In this document: in pieces, positions 1 through 10,944 of the stretch | Position numbering within the stretch: position 1 is the first letter of the stretch | How the letters are laid out: each line of letters opens with the position of its first letter | Source of the DNA: Tridacna crocea | Taxonomy: Eukaryota; Mollusca; Bivalvia; Cardiida; Cardiidae | DNA: 64,000 nucleotides | Direction of reading: 5' to 3' | NCBI GenBank assembly: GCA_943736015.1 | Contig: OX031070.1 | Location: 22,465,673 to 22,529,672 of the forward strand | Position numbers and translations under genes: made by a program | Notes under the pieces: generated by a model | Told to the model about the DNA's origin: nothing | What the model saw: only the letters and a program-made list of their open reading frames with translations | The model's database searches: none

Positions 1-174
1 TCGGGATTTGGACCGGTTTCAAGTCAGACAAACAGAAGGCAAGCTCGGGATATGAACCGGTTTCAAGTCATACAAATGTAATGCAAGCTCGGGATTTGAA
101 CCGTTTTTAAGTCATACAAATGTAATGCAAGCTCGGGATTTGGACTGGTTTCAAGTCAGACAAATATAATGCAT
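1..174. repeat. 44-bp direct repeat, four copies, cut by the left window edge
   Basis: CTCGGGATTTGGACCGG-type units start at 1, 45, 89 and 133, followed by TTCAAGTCAKACAAA. The period is 44 bp with no unique spacers, so it is a short tandem array, which may continue to the left of the window. Confidence 0.85.
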
Positions 175-178
175 ACCA

Positions 179-414
179 TTAATTCTTTACCACGCAATCC
201 CTCCTTTTAGCGACTCTGAGACAGAAGCCTTTTGAAAACATTATGGGAAAAGTAGAAAATGCTGGTAACCAATATTTTCTACTTTTCCCACAATGTTTTC
301 TACCCTTCCCAAAACAAATTTTAATGCTCACTCATATTAATTTCGTCGTCTGCAAATGGTTCCAATTTGGTCTACACGGAATGGTCTAAAACTATGTCGT
401 TTGGTAAAGAGTGA
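179..414 (-). mobile_element. PalA element
   Basis: TTAA start, degraded right end. Both palindrome arms share a change: AAAAGTAG on the left, CTACTTTT on the right, where the family has AAAAGGAG/CTCCTTTT. Confidence 0.85.
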
Positions 415-872
415 AAAGAATGGATATCGTTATCTACCTTATTATGTGTTACAGTGGAATCTGCCAATATTCCAGTTGCCAACATTTAGACCAACTGCAA
501 TTTTTCAATATACTTTTCTGTCAGCGACTAGCTCGATAACAGATTGTACTGTAACTAAAATAGTTTGTCTAGATCTCGACTCCAGAATTGTTTACTTTTG
601 GCCAATTGGGTGCCTTTAAATTGTCTTTCTTCCTCTGATACCCACAATATGGACAAGTCTAAAGTTTTGTTGTTTTGTAAAGAATTTATTGTAGTATATA
701 ATGCCAAAATATTCGTGTCAAGCCCCCGTCATATAATAACTTTAAGGTCAAAGGTTATCGGAATAAAGTATCAATGTCAAACAATATCAGTGGTATACTC
801 CGTTTGACACTTCACAAAATATCCATCAAGGTTTGAAGGCTGTATCTTGATATTGTACAAATATGTGACCAG
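415..872. other. Unassigned intergenic DNA
   Basis: No splice-like coding frame, repeat match or hairpin recognised. Short open frames here have no protein-like composition. Confidence 0.5.
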
Positions 873-990
873 TTTAATCATCAGGCTGCTAACCGCGACT
901 CAGTGACCTTTGGCGGATAGTGTAGGCTCAAGATCAGACTGCTCAGAAGTCTGATCTTGAATCTACACTGTCCTATGAGAAGATACCCCC
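873..990 (-). mobile_element. PalB element, partial
   Basis: GGCTGCTAACCGCGACTCAG terminus, then the core AAGATCAGACTGCTCAGAAG and its mirror TCTGATCTTGAATCTACAC. The far end is lost in pyrimidine-rich DNA (CTCCTCCT and a poly-C run near 1020-1032). Confidence 0.75.
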
Positions 991-1112
991 TTCCTCCTCC
1001 TCCTCCTCCTCCTCGTCACCCCCCCCCCCCCCATAAAAAAAAACGATTGAACATTTGGGGATTTTTTTCATCGGCTGGAAAGTTTCTTTTTATTTATTCA
1101 GCTGGTTATGGA

Positions 1113-1342
1113 TTAACCCATTACTCCATAGATACTCATTTCTACACATTGCTTGTAGGAGCCTTTGGAAAACATTGTGGCAAAAGGTGAAATTGCTCGC
1201 GACGAGCAATTTTACCTTTTGTCAAAATGTTTTCTATGCTATCAAAAGGTGTCATTTACACATAAAAAAACGACTTCATCCTTGCTGTTATTTAGGGTCA
1301 ATTAGAGATGCCATATGAATGCCTTATGGGGTAAAGGGTTAA
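1113..1342 (-). mobile_element. PalF element
   Basis: TTAACCCATTACTCCATAG to GGGTAAAGGGTTAA, 230 bp with TTAA ends. Central palindrome around GAAATTGCTCGCGACGAGC with AACATTGTGGCAAAAGG arms. Same termini as PalA but a different internal sequence. Confidence 0.85.
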
Positions 1343-1409
1343 ATAGAGCTTGATAACAAAGAAGAATCCAGTCTTTCTTTAACTCTTCAAAGACATGGGC
1401 GACAACTAC

Positions 1410-1580
1410 GGGCTTTTGAAAACGGCAAGGATACAAGATCAGACTGCACAGAACTTACGCTGATCTTGATCTGTATCTTTCTGTCTATCTGTCTCTGTCT
1501 CTGCCTCTCTGTGTCTTCCTCTCTGTCTCTGTATCTGTCTCTGTGTTTTGTCTCTCTTTGTCTGCGTCTCTATCTCTCAA
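1410..1580. repeat. PalB core fragment followed by a TCTG/TCTC microsatellite
   Basis: AAGATCAGACTGCACAGAAC near 1437 and its degenerate mirror, then about 90 bp of TGTCTCTG-type simple repeat (1480-1570). Confidence 0.65.
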
Positions 1581-1647
1581 CTGACGTTTTTAACAATGAT
1601 CGTTGCTGATGGACACGTGTCTTACACAAAGACCTGGGCAAAAACAT

Positions 1648-1908
1648 AAACCTTGCTCCAGTAAAAAGGGCTTAATACATCTCCGTGATCCTTGATACCA
1701 AGCAAGACACCACATAAATTAGGAATACATGGTATCCAATTAGTTTGACAGTTGATTGGATACGGAGGTAGAACCGTCTTTGGACAAGCATAACATTTAC
1801 AAATAGCAAAAAGTATCGACTCATTTCAGCCTGCGCGGAATGCGCAGGATGACATGAGTCGGTACTTTTTGCAGATGCATTAAGCACCCTTTTCACAGAG
1901 CATGGTTG
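1648..1908 (-). mobile_element. PalE element, nearly complete
   Basis: Left end CTTGCTCCAGTAAAAAGGGC with TTAATACAT and right end ATGCATTAAGCACCCTTTTC with ACAGAGCATGG are inverted repeats. Inner hairpin is TCAGCCTGCGCGGAATGCGC. About 260 bp, no coding sequence. Confidence 0.75.
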
Positions 1909-2294
1909 ATATGTTTATGACAATGAAAGGGTCATTTTTTAAAGGGTTGCGTGTGGTGATCTAGTTATTGCCAAATTTATAGACTGCATTAGATATACGA
2001 TTTGATATATCTGTATTTCAAAATAGAGGGATAATAATATAGATGTCTTCACATTTCAAACCTATAATACCACGATTTGAATTCAGGTCTCGTCCCAAGT
2101 TTTTGTAGACCTATATTTGAATATATACCTAAACTATTTATAACACAATCTCATCTTCTTTTTATACATATGGGCCATGCTCTGCGGCAAATGGGGGCTT
2201 AATCCACTCAGCGTCATAGGCAGAACTGGATTAATTTTGTATATTGCACACGTACTAGCTTAGGAAAGAAATCACCCAAAATATTTTATTTACG
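1909..2294. other. Unassigned intergenic DNA with a PalE end fragment
   Basis: GCCATGCTCTGCGGCAAATG near 2172 followed by GGGGCTTAATCCA is a solitary PalE terminus. Nothing else recognised. Confidence 0.5.
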
Positions 2295-2523
2295 TTAATT
2301 CTTTACCAAACGACAAAATTTTAGACTGGTCCAAATTGAAAGCACTTGCAAATGGCAAAATAAACATAACTCAAAAATTGAAATTTATTTCTAGTAGGGT
2401 AGAAAACACTGTACAAAAAGGAGAAAATGCTGGTTACCAGCATTTTCTCCTTTCCCCACAATGTTTTCAAAAGCCTTCTTTCTCAGGGTCGTAAAAACTA
2501 GGGATTGTTTGATAAAGGGTTAA
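2295..2523 (+). mobile_element. PalA element
   Basis: Complete, TTAA at both ends (2295-2298, 2520-2523), full palindrome with slightly imperfect outer arms (ACTGTACAAAAAGG left, CCTTTCCCCACAATG right). Confidence 0.9.
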
Positions 2524-3544
2524 ATCGGGAGAAAGACAGTGCTGTTTTCGGTATTATACGAACTCTCTTGCATACGGGTCCTTTCTGTCTGCTAGCAAAG
2601 GCATTCGAAGGTCCGTTGGTACATTAAGGAAAACTGACAATTTCATTGGTAGATCATTGAACGCCGTTACTATAGATAGCATATGCTGGATCCATTCTAT
2701 ATCATTTGTATACGCTAGACAGCCGATGTACAAGGATGCTATTTTTAGTAACGGTTTTGGATGATCAAGTACTAATGGACTTTCAGAAATTTATCGTACG
2801 AAATACAACGTTACTCCAAGAAAACTGGTGTTTTTGATAACACTATAGATCCTAGCTATGCTAGGGGTGCCTGGTCATAAAACAGTTGAATAATTACAGC
2901 ATTTCATCCAGTATACCGAGTATCTTATTTTCGTCGCGGTAACAAATTTTGTTGACGGTTGCACTTCCTTTTGAACACAAAAAACAATCGGAGGAAACAA
3001 TCTGAAGATTTAAAATCTGGACACTAAGGTGTCACTTCAGATATCTATTTCATGAGAGGCGTGTATGTTCTATAAGCGTATTTTAAACTACATTTTTGTA
3101 CTAAACGTCAAGTTAATCGCTGAAATTGAATATGCATTAATTCTTCCGACTACAAATAAACTAATTAAACTTGACCTAGACATACCAATTCAACCCATCT
3201 CGAAACAAATAAAATTGAACATTATCCCACAGCAGTAGGCAATGTCTAAAAATGTTTTTGGAATATAATCTACAAACCTTGAACCCTATTCTTCCAATGT
3301 TCTATATTTATCATTTTAACCCTTTACCAAACAAAGACGATTTCTAACAACCCTCATGCTTACTTCGGTCGAAATTTCTTGCTATTTGCGTTGTCTGCGC
3401 ATATCATATTCCTCGAAGGTTTGACCTGTCTGTTATGACGCACCACTCTCCCCAATACTGGGGGATCGTAGCAATATGTGCTATAAAGTAGCAATGAAGA
3501 AAATGGCTTTTCTCTAAACTGCTGATCATAGCTAAATGGAACGC
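2524..3544. other. Unassigned intergenic DNA
   Basis: About 1 kb, largely without repeat matches. A PalA left terminus of some 45 bp lies at 3318-3362 (TTAACCCTTTACCAAACAA). No gene seen. Confidence 0.5.
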
Positions 3545-3670
3545 ACCAGGTAGCATTTATCGAGTAAACGTATTGTCGCGTGGAAAAGTAGTCCGGTTCT
3601 GTACCCAGGATGCCCAAGTTAGATAGATGTGTATTTGTAGAATGCCATCTAGTGGGAGATAATGTGCCAT
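3545..3670 (+). repeat. Dispersed repeat, copy 1 of 2 (partner at 34737-34880, minus strand)
   Basis: CACCAGGTAGCATTTATCGA, then TCTGTACCCAGGATG and GTATTTGTAGAATGCCATCT. The same landmarks in the same order occur in reverse complement at 34737-34880. Family not recognised. Confidence 0.7.
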
Positions 3671-3741
3671 TGGTCATATTCCTGCATATCTGAGAACCAG
3701 TCTACTCCACAATTAAGTCCTATTATTTGCTTTAAGTACCT

Positions 3742-3930
3742 TAAGGGGGCTCTTTGTTGCTCAGTCGTAAAGTGTAATACTCATCAACTGGAGGCTGATG
3801 ATTCGAACCTCACTGGAAACAATTTGTAATCCTTGGACGAAAAACCTAGTACTGGTGAGATCCAAACCCAAAATGAACACGGGAACTGTCGCCGTTATAT
3901 TACTGAAATAGTGTTGAAAGCCACGTACCT
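3742..3930 (+). mobile_element. tRNA-derived SINE
   Basis: tRNA-like head with an A-box-like TTGCTCAGTCGTAAAG and B-box-like GATTCGAACCT, followed by a tail region GCCGTTATATTACTGAAAT and GTGTTGAAAGCC that resembles the 3' end of the SINE at 19352-19680. Non-coding; mobilised by a LINE in trans in other animals. Confidence 0.7.
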
Positions 3931-4261
3931 ACATGTATATATTACCTCTCAATGAAGTAATCAATTCAATACCTGCAAATGCACACGACGTCGACGTGGC
4001 CGTTTCCCTTTTTTTTAATAGGGCTTCTTTCTTGTGGAGCGAAATCTTAGAACAAAACGTCTCTACAATAAGATTAATTACGTAACAGAAGAAATACAAA
4101 ACTGGCTACTTGATTGACAACTAATGCGTAAATTTCGTGTGCGAATGCATAATGACCGTCGGTATGCCCCTAATTTGTAATTTAAAACTCTTTTTTGTTC
4201 GTCCGCTTCACTATTGTCTATTTTTTTCCAGAACAGAACAAAAGTTTATTCACCCTGTCTA

Positions 4262-4362
4262 CGCCATAGGCGAAAAAGGGATATTTTTGCAGACAGCACA
4301 GATCCAAGATCAGACTGCACAAAACGTGCAGTCTGATCTTAGATCTATGCCGTCCTCTTGTT
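4262..4362 (+). mobile_element. PalB element, partial
   Basis: AAGATCAGACTGCACAAAAC facing GTGCAGTCTGATCTTAGATC, a near-perfect hairpin, with decayed flanks. DNA between 3931 and 4261 shows no feature. Confidence 0.75.
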
Positions 4363-4589
4363 TAGCCAAGCCTGTAGGCTACCAATACAATAGTATTTGT
4401 AATGACTAATTAAGTGATATCATATAGCAAACATTAATAAAAGAAAAATAAATGACAAAAAAACTATAAATAAGATGAAGGAGCAGGGAGCGTGTAATAG
4501 GAGCAACAGCAGCAGTGGAAAAAAATGAGAATTGAATGGACAACAGGAATAGTAGTACATGTATAAGGAGCAGAAAATAGAAGATCCAG

Positions 4590-4700
4590 GGCAGCAGCAG
4601 CACCAGAAGTGGGACAAGGAGCGGCAGCAGGAGCATAAGCGAAAAAGGAGGAATAGGAGAATGATCTGGAGGTGGAAAGGTGGAGGAGGAAGAGGAGGAT
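4590..4700 (+). repeat. GGA/GCA-rich low-complexity lead-in to the minisatellite
   Basis: Irregular AGGAGCAGCAG and GGTGGAGGAGGAAGAGG runs without the 37-bp period. DNA from 4363 to 4589 is otherwise featureless. Confidence 0.65.
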
Positions 4701-6565
4701 GAGGTCAAAAGGGGAAATACACACTACGAGAGGAGGAGGAGGAGGAGGTCGAACAGGAGATAGACAGTAAGAAAAGAGGAGGAGGTCGAACAGGAGATAG
4801 ACAGTAAGGCAAGAGGAGGAGGTCGAACAAGAGATGGACAGAAAGAAAGGAGGGGGAGGTCGAACGAGAGATAAACAGTAAGAGAAGAGGAGGAGGTCGA
4901 ACAGGACATAGACAGTAAGAGAGGAGGGGGAGGTCGAACAGGAGATAGACAGTAAGAGACGAGGAGGAAGTCGAACGGGAGATAGACAGAAAGAGAAGGA
5001 GAGGAGGTCGAACAGGAGATGGACAGTAAGAGAAGAGAGGGAGGTCGAGCAGGAGATAGACAGTAAGAGAAGAGGAGGAGGTGGAACAGAAGATAGACAG
5101 TAGGAGAGGAGGGGAAGGTCGAACAGGAGATAGACAGTAAGAGAGGAGGAGGGGGTCGAACATGAGATAGACACTAAGAGAGGAGGGGGCGGTCGCATAG
5201 AAGATAGACAATAAGAGAAGAGGAGGAGGTCAAACAGGAGATGGACAGTAAGAGAGGAGGGTGAGGTTGAACAGGAGATAGACAGTAAGAGAAGAGGAAG
5301 AGGTCAAACAGGAGATAGACAGTAAGAGAAGAGGAGGAGGGGGTAGAACAGGAAGTAGACAGTAAGAGAGAAGGATGTCGAACAGGAGACTGACAGTAAG
5401 AGAGGGGGAGGAGGTCGAACAGGAGATACACAATAAGAGAGGAGGGGGGAGATCAAACAGAGGAAAGACAGAAAGAGAGGAGGAGGAAGTCGAACAGGAG
5501 ATAGCAATTAAAGGGAAGGAGGAGAACAGAAGATAGACAGTAAGAAAGGGGGAAGAGGTCGAACAGGAGATGGACAGTAAGAGAGGAGGAGATCGAACAG
5601 GAGATGGACAGTAAGAGAAGAGGAGGTCGAACAGGAGATGGACAGTGAGAGAAGAGAAGGAGGTCGAACAGGAGATGGACAGTAAGAGAGGAGGAGGTCG
5701 AACAGGAGATGGACGGTAAGAGAAGAGGAGATCGAACAGGAGATGGACAGTAAGAGAGGAGGAGGAGGTCAAACAGGAGATAGACAGTAAGAGAGGAGGA
5801 GGGGGTCAAACAGGAGACAGACGGTAAGAGAGGAGGAAGAGGTCAAACAGGAGATAGACGGTAAGAGAGGAGGAGGAGGTCAAACATGCGATGGACAGTA
5901 AGAGAGGAGGAGGTCGAACAGGAGATAGACAGTAAGAGAAGAGGAGGAGGTCGAACAGGAGATGGACAGTAAGAGAAGAGGAGGAGGTCGAACAGGAGAT
6001 GGACAGTATGAGAAGAGGGGGAGGTCAAACAGGAGAAAGACAGTAAGAGAGGAAGAGGAGGTCAAACAGGAGATAGACAGTAAGAGAGGAGGAGGAGGTC
6101 AAACAGGAGATAGACGGTAAGAGAGGAGGAGGAGGTCAAACAGGAAATAGACAGTAAGAGAAGAGGAGGTCAAACAGGAGATAGACAGTAAGAGAGGAGG
6201 AGGAGATCAAACAGGAGATAGACAGTAAGAGAGGAGGAGGAGGTCAAACAGAAGATAGACGGTAAGAGAGGAGGAGGAGGTCAAACAGGAAATAGACAGT
6301 AAGAGAAGAGGAGGTCAAACAGGAGATAGACAGTAAGAGAGGAGGAGGAGGTCAAATAGGAGATAGACAGTAAGAGAGGAGGAGGAGGTCGACCAGAAGA
6401 TAGACAGTAAGAGAGGAAGAGGAGGTCAAACAGGAGATAGACAGTAAGAGAACAGAAGGCGGTCAAACAGGAGATAGACAGTGAGAGAGAAGGAGGAGGT
6501 CGAACAGAAGATAGACAGTAAGAGAGGAAGAGGAGGTCGAACAGAAGACAGTTAGAGAGGAGAAG
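4701..6565 (+). repeat. 37-bp purine-rich minisatellite, about 50 units
   Basis: Unit GGAGGTCGAACAGGAGATAG with ACAGTAAGAGARGAGGA. GTCGAA starts at 4748, 4785, 4822 and 4859, giving exactly 37 bp; some later units are 34 bp. The plus strand is almost free of C. Units show sub-types (GTCGAA versus GTCAAA, GATAG versus GATGG) that cluster, GTCAAA being commoner after 5760. On the minus strand all three frames stay open for long stretches because the unit has no stop and is not a multiple of three; the translations (SISCSTSSSSLTVYLLFDL) are not considered real proteins. Confidence 0.92.
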
Positions 6566-6746
6566 CAAGAGCAGGGGGAATAACAAGAGGAGAACGGATG
6601 GGAGTGGGAGGAGCAACAGTAGTTTTGTTTTCATTTTTTTTTCACATTAACAAATTTAATGCAATGTCACGGTGTAAATGCACGACCAGACGGCATGTTC
6701 GGTCCAGTCTGATTTTTAAATATGCTGTCCGCGGCTATGAATCATA

Positions 6747-6969
6747 CTGAACTCTTTACCAGACGACAAAATTTTGGACTTGTCCAAATTGGTAGCATTT
6801 GCAATGACAATATTCAATATGGCTCAAACTGTGCAATTTGTATTTGATAGGGTAGGAAATATTGTGGGAAAAGGAGAAAATGTTGGTTTTTCTTCTTTTC
6901 CCACAATGTTTTCAAAAGGCTTCACCCTCAGAAGTCGTTAAAAGTCTTGGTTGTGTGGTAAAGGATTAA
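6747..6969 (+). mobile_element. PalA element, first of a chain of three
   Basis: Palindrome centre reduced to AATGTTGGTTTTTCTTC. Its right TTAA (6966-6969) is also the left TTAA of the next copy. Confidence 0.8.
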
Positions 6970-7188
6970 CTCTTAATCAAACGACAAAAATCTAAACTTA
7001 TCCAAAATCAAAATAGTTGCAGGGTGCGAATTAAACATCGTTAGAATTAGCTGATTTGTATTCAAAAGGACAGACAGCTTTGTAAGAAAATTGTGGTTAC
7101 GAAAATTTTCTCTTCCTTCCTACAAAGTTTAAAAAATAACCCATCCCTCAGGCCCAATAAAATTCCGAATAGTGACATAAAGGATTAA
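6966..7188 (+). mobile_element. PalA element, old copy, second of the chain
   Basis: Heavily decayed: TTAACTCTTAATCAAACGAC at the start, GTGGTTACGAAAATTTTC at the centre, ACATAAAGGATTAA at the end. Shares TTAA with both neighbours. Confidence 0.7.
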
Positions 7189-7413
7189 CCTATTACCAAA
7201 CAATACCTACTTTTGACGACCCTGAGAAAGAAGCCTTTAGAAAACATTGTAGGAAAAGGAGAAAATGCTGGTAACCAGCATTTTCTCCTTTTCCCACAAT
7301 GTTTTCTACTCTGTCAAAGAGAAATTACTCCATTTGAGCCACACCGAAATAGTCGTCTGCAAATGCTTTCAATTTGGACTGGACTAAAATTTTGTCGTCT
7401 GATAAAAGGTTAA
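7185..7413 (-). mobile_element. PalA element, third of the chain
   Basis: Complete with an intact palindrome; opposite orientation to its two neighbours; left TTAA at 7185-7188 shared. Confidence 0.88.
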
Positions 7414-7526
7414 GGGATGGAATACCTGCCAGTAGGAGGATATCATTTTATCTCAAATTACATGTTATTTCGAGTCAAAGAGATAGGTAGTTTATCAAAC
7501 AGTTCATCATTTATCGTATGAGTAAG

Positions 7527-7597
7527 CATGCACCCTTGTAAATAGATTTCGTCTCTAGACATGCACCCTTGTGAATAGATTTCGTCTCTAGACAGCG
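7527..7597 (+). repeat. Two-copy 37-bp direct repeat
   Basis: CATGCACCCTTGTAAATAGA followed by TTTCGTCTCTAGA, repeated once with one base changed. Confidence 0.8.
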
Positions 7598-7747
7598 TCG
7601 TTCATTGTACTATTGCTCTTGGATAATGCTTAAACACAGCACAGCACTGGTACTTCGATGGATGGAGGGCTCACTCACTAGCTAAATTTTTGCCTTGAAA
7701 CAAAAGGCGTCTGAAACTGGATTAATCCCTTATCAAATAATCTCAAT

Positions 7748-7951
7748 TTAACCCATTACCACACAATTCCTACTTTTGATGCCCCTGAGAAAGAAGGTTT
7801 TAGATAACATTGTGGGAAAAGGAGAAAATGCTGGTAATCCGCAATGTTTTCTATCCTTCACAAAACAATTTTCAATTTTTTTTTATTTTTTCTTCTGCAA
7901 ATGCTTTCGATTCGGACAAGCCTAAAATATTGTCGTTTGGTAATGAGTTAA
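7748..7951 (-). mobile_element. PalA element lacking one palindrome arm
   Basis: Left arm GGGAAAAGGAGAAAATGCTG is present, then TAATCCGCAATGTTTTC: most of the right arm is deleted. TTAA at both ends; the right one is shared with the next copy. Confidence 0.85.
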
Positions 7952-8155
7952 AGAGATCCCAGATATATGTAGCAAATTTTGAAAACATCGCGGGGAAAGA
8001 GAGCATGCTGCTTACCAACATGTTTTTCCCTCATTTTCTCACAACGTCTTCTTTTAAATTAAAGGCAAGTTTCTTCATTAAGTAATCCTTTATTTGCCGT
8101 ATGCAAAATCTTTGAATGTGGGCATTCTTCAAGTTTGTCATGTGATAAAGAGTTA
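7948..8155 (-). mobile_element. PalA element, old copy
   Basis: Decayed copy with GAAAACATCGCGGGGAAAG and GTGATAAAGAGTTA landmarks, joined to the previous one at TTAA 7948-7951. Confidence 0.65.
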
Positions 8156-8323
8156 GACGATAAAGTTACATTTTTACGGACTTCTGTATTTGTCTAAAAA
8201 TGTCGCAATTCTTTTATTATAATTATTTAGGTACAAATTTGCAACTGCAAACAACAAATTAAATATGGCCGAAATGTTGAGGTTTGCTTTTGAAAACTGA
8301 GTAAACACTAGGCCTACAATGCT

Positions 8324-8530
8324 TTTAACCCTTGTTCTGGCTAAGTAAGTAAAACGAAATTTGAAATTCGATAGTACAAACCCAAATATAGCTTGTTCAA
8401 AGTTTTGTTTTGGGGAATAATATCTCTTCATCGGACAGTGTGGATCCAAGATCAGACTGCACGTTCTGTGTAGTCTGATCTTGTTCTATACAGTCCGCAA
8501 AAGGTCAGTGAGTTGCGTTGAGCAGCTTTA
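8324..8530 (+). mobile_element. PalB element
   Basis: TTAACCCTTGTTCTGGCTAA terminus, GGGGAATAATATCTC spacer, then hairpin CAAGATCAGACTGCACGTTC with TGTGTAGTCTGATCTTG and AAAAGGTCAGTGAGTTGCG to the far end. Confidence 0.85.
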
Positions 8531-8592
8531 TTTATGGATTGATAGCTTTATTCCTCAAGGTCGTTGAATTTCGAGAATATTAGATGAAAAAG

Positions 8593-8821
8593 TTAACTCT
8601 TTACCAAACGACATAATTTCATACTGGTCCAAATTGAAAGCACTTGCAGAGGACAAAATAAACGTAACTCAAAAATTGAAATTTGTTTCTAGCAGGGTAG
8701 AAAACATTGTGGGAAAAGGAGAAAATGCTGGTTACCAGCATTTTCTCCTTTTCCCAAAATGTTTTCAAAAGGCTTCTATCTCAGGATAGTAAAAACCAGG
8801 GATTGTTTGGTAAAGGGTTAA
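8593..8821 (+). mobile_element. PalA element
   Basis: Complete, TTAA 8593-8596 and 8818-8821, palindrome intact apart from CCCAAAATG in the right arm. Confidence 0.92.
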
Positions 8822-8964
8822 GGCTTAATGAATTTAGATAAGGCAAAAACAATGTGACAGCAGAAGAAGCCTTTTCATCCAAGTCATTTCCTCTTCTTTT
8901 CAAAATAAAAAAAAAAACGGTTACCTGCCAGACACAGAATATCATCAGCAAAAAAGATAATGAA

Positions 8965-9205
8965 TAAATCCTTTACCACACAATCCTGAATTCTAGAGAC
9001 CCTTCAAAACAAGTCTTCTGAAAATATCGTGGGGTGGAGTGGGGAGAGGAAGGGGAATATGATGGTGGCATCTTTTTCTCTTTTTCACACCATGTTATCT
9101 TATCTTTCAGAGAAAAGTCCATTCAGTTGAGCCAATTTTAAGTTGTCGTCTGCAAATACTCTCAATTTGGATGAATCTAGAATGCTGTAGTTTGGTAAAA
9201 AGGTA
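8965..9205 (-). mobile_element. PalA element, old copy
   Basis: Palindrome replaced by a GGGGTGGAGTGGGGAGAGG stretch in the left arm; right arm and GTCGTCTGCAAATA still clear. Confidence 0.7.
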
Positions 9206-9379
9206 TTTCATTGTGCAGTTTTATAGTTAACACTCGGCATTTAGCTAAAGGAATGGAAAAAAAAAAGAAATTTCTCAAAAATAGGAATTTGCCTTTCGCA
9301 GCTGGTACGACTAACACTGTTGTAAAAGGAGCGACGGTTTTCAATTAGCCATTGATACTGTTTACCACAACTTGTTTAA

Positions 9380-9535
9380 CTGTTATAGGTTGCTAAGGGC
9401 GACTAAAGGACCTTTTGCGGACAGTGTAGATCAAGGTCAGACTGCACAGAACGTGCAGTCTGACCTTGGATCTACACTCTCCGGTATGGAATACTATTCC
9501 CCCAAAACCTATTTGAAACAGGAGAATTTAGGTTT
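9380..9535 (-). mobile_element. PalB element
   Basis: GTTGCTAAGGGCGACTAAAG end and an extended hairpin. Both arms carry the same variant, CAAGGTCAGACTGCAC on the left and GTGCAGTCTGACCTTG on the right, where the family has GATCAG/CTGATC. Confidence 0.85.
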
Positions 9536-9563
9536 ATATCATCTGTTAGAAACTTTCATTTGA

Positions 9564-9793
9564 TTTATCCCTTTACCACACAATGACGACTTTTGACAAC
9601 CTTGAGGTAGAAGCATTTTGAAAATATTGTGGAAAAAGAAGAAAATGCTGGTGACCAGCATTTTCTCCTTTTCCACAATATTTTCAACCCTTCCTAAATC
9701 AAATTTCAATTTTTCGGTCACATTGATTTTGTCGTCTGCAAATGCTATCAATTTGTACCACTCTATCAATTTGTCGTTTGGTAAAGAGTTATT
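9564..9793 (-). mobile_element. PalA element with matched arm variants
   Basis: Arms read GAAAATATTGTGGAAAA and its exact mirror TTTTCCACAATATTTTC; both differ from the family consensus AACATTGTGGGAAAA by the same substitution and the same one-base loss. Confidence 0.85.
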
Positions 9794-10944
9794 TAGCAGG
9801 ATTATGGTTAAAGTGCTGGAGGGGTGAAAAAAATCGTTCATATAATTTATGTAAATTGGGCTTGTAAAAGCATAGCCTAAATGCATTTTCTTGCATATTA
9901 GATTTGAAACCACTTAGATATGAATCACAGTCGAAATAAAGAATCCAAAATAGTATCATGAATACGTAATGGAAAGTAAACAAAATTCCTCAATTCTTAT
10001 TTCTCCGATTTCAGAACATATATTCGCCTCCTCAAAAAAGCTTTGATAGACACTACTGGCTGTGTCCGTTTAGTAAGCTATCTATGGTGGCCAATTGGGA
10101 CCATCTTATATCTCTAACCGTATCGCAACAACGCTTATTATTTTTTTACCGACTGACCATTTCAGGCCCGACTATTTGAAAATATGTGCAAAAGACAATT
10201 CAAGTGTGGCACAAATGATTAGGGTCGTCTTTAAAATTGTGAAAACCAATATGGAAAAATAAGAAAATTGTGGTTACCAGCTTTTCTCATTTTTTGGAAG
10301 GCGAGACTTTAATTCTCACCTTCATATGTCAGCACTCGGCAGTCTGCTGCAAATGCCTCTGAACAGCATTATCCACACGCCTTTCAAATAGTTCATTAGT
10401 TCTGGAGTACATAAGAACAAAATAATGTCGAGACCTTTGTAAATTTAATCAGCACAGCAAGAAGAAACTCCAAATTTCTAGGGGGAATGAAATCGACTTC
10501 TTAAAAAGCATTGTTTTTGACAAAATTAATGCAAAATGCTTTGGATCAGTTGATGGTGTTCCTACAGCAACAAATGAAATGTAGCCATAATAAGCCAATT
10601 GAAACCTACAAAAATGACGTCACTCGGACCTACTTCCATTCTACAACGCATAAACAACTGACCATCGAATATTTAAATTTACGACCCCTGAACTAACCAG
10701 TCGGATAGCTTTTTGGAACGGCATATCGCTGACAGAGCTCTTTTCTCTGTTCACAGCATAATTACGTCTTTATGAGAAGTAAAATTCCCATAAAATAAAT
10801 TTCTTTGAATCATCAAGTGTTTATGCAACAAATATATATATATTTGAAAGGGAGAAAATTTTAAACTACAGGAAAATACTCAATATGTTGCGCTTATATT
10901 AAAATCTCGCCTTCCAACTGTTATTTCAGTGCTTTGATTCCTAT
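9794..10944. other. Unassigned intergenic DNA
   Basis: A very old PalA-like hairpin remnant may lie at 10141-10310 (AGAAAATTGTGGTTACCAGC). No gene or other repeat recognised. Confidence 0.45.

Noticed and set aside
1-174. Possible CRISPR-like array of direct repeats
   Set aside because: The 44-bp units are contiguous without spacers and the genome is animal.
957-1050. Poly-proline frame near 1000
   Set aside because: It results from CCTCCTCCT and poly-C simple sequence at the end of a PalB copy.
3360-3677. A 105-codon minus-strand frame
   Set aside because: Part of it is the dispersed repeat shared with 34737-34880, where the frame is not kept.
4406-6634. Long minus-strand open frames (up to 244 codons) rich in Ser, Leu, Pro, Tyr and Cys
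   Set aside because: They are translations of the 37-bp minisatellite in all three frames; the same 37-residue phrase rotates through each frame. No start context, splice site or domain.
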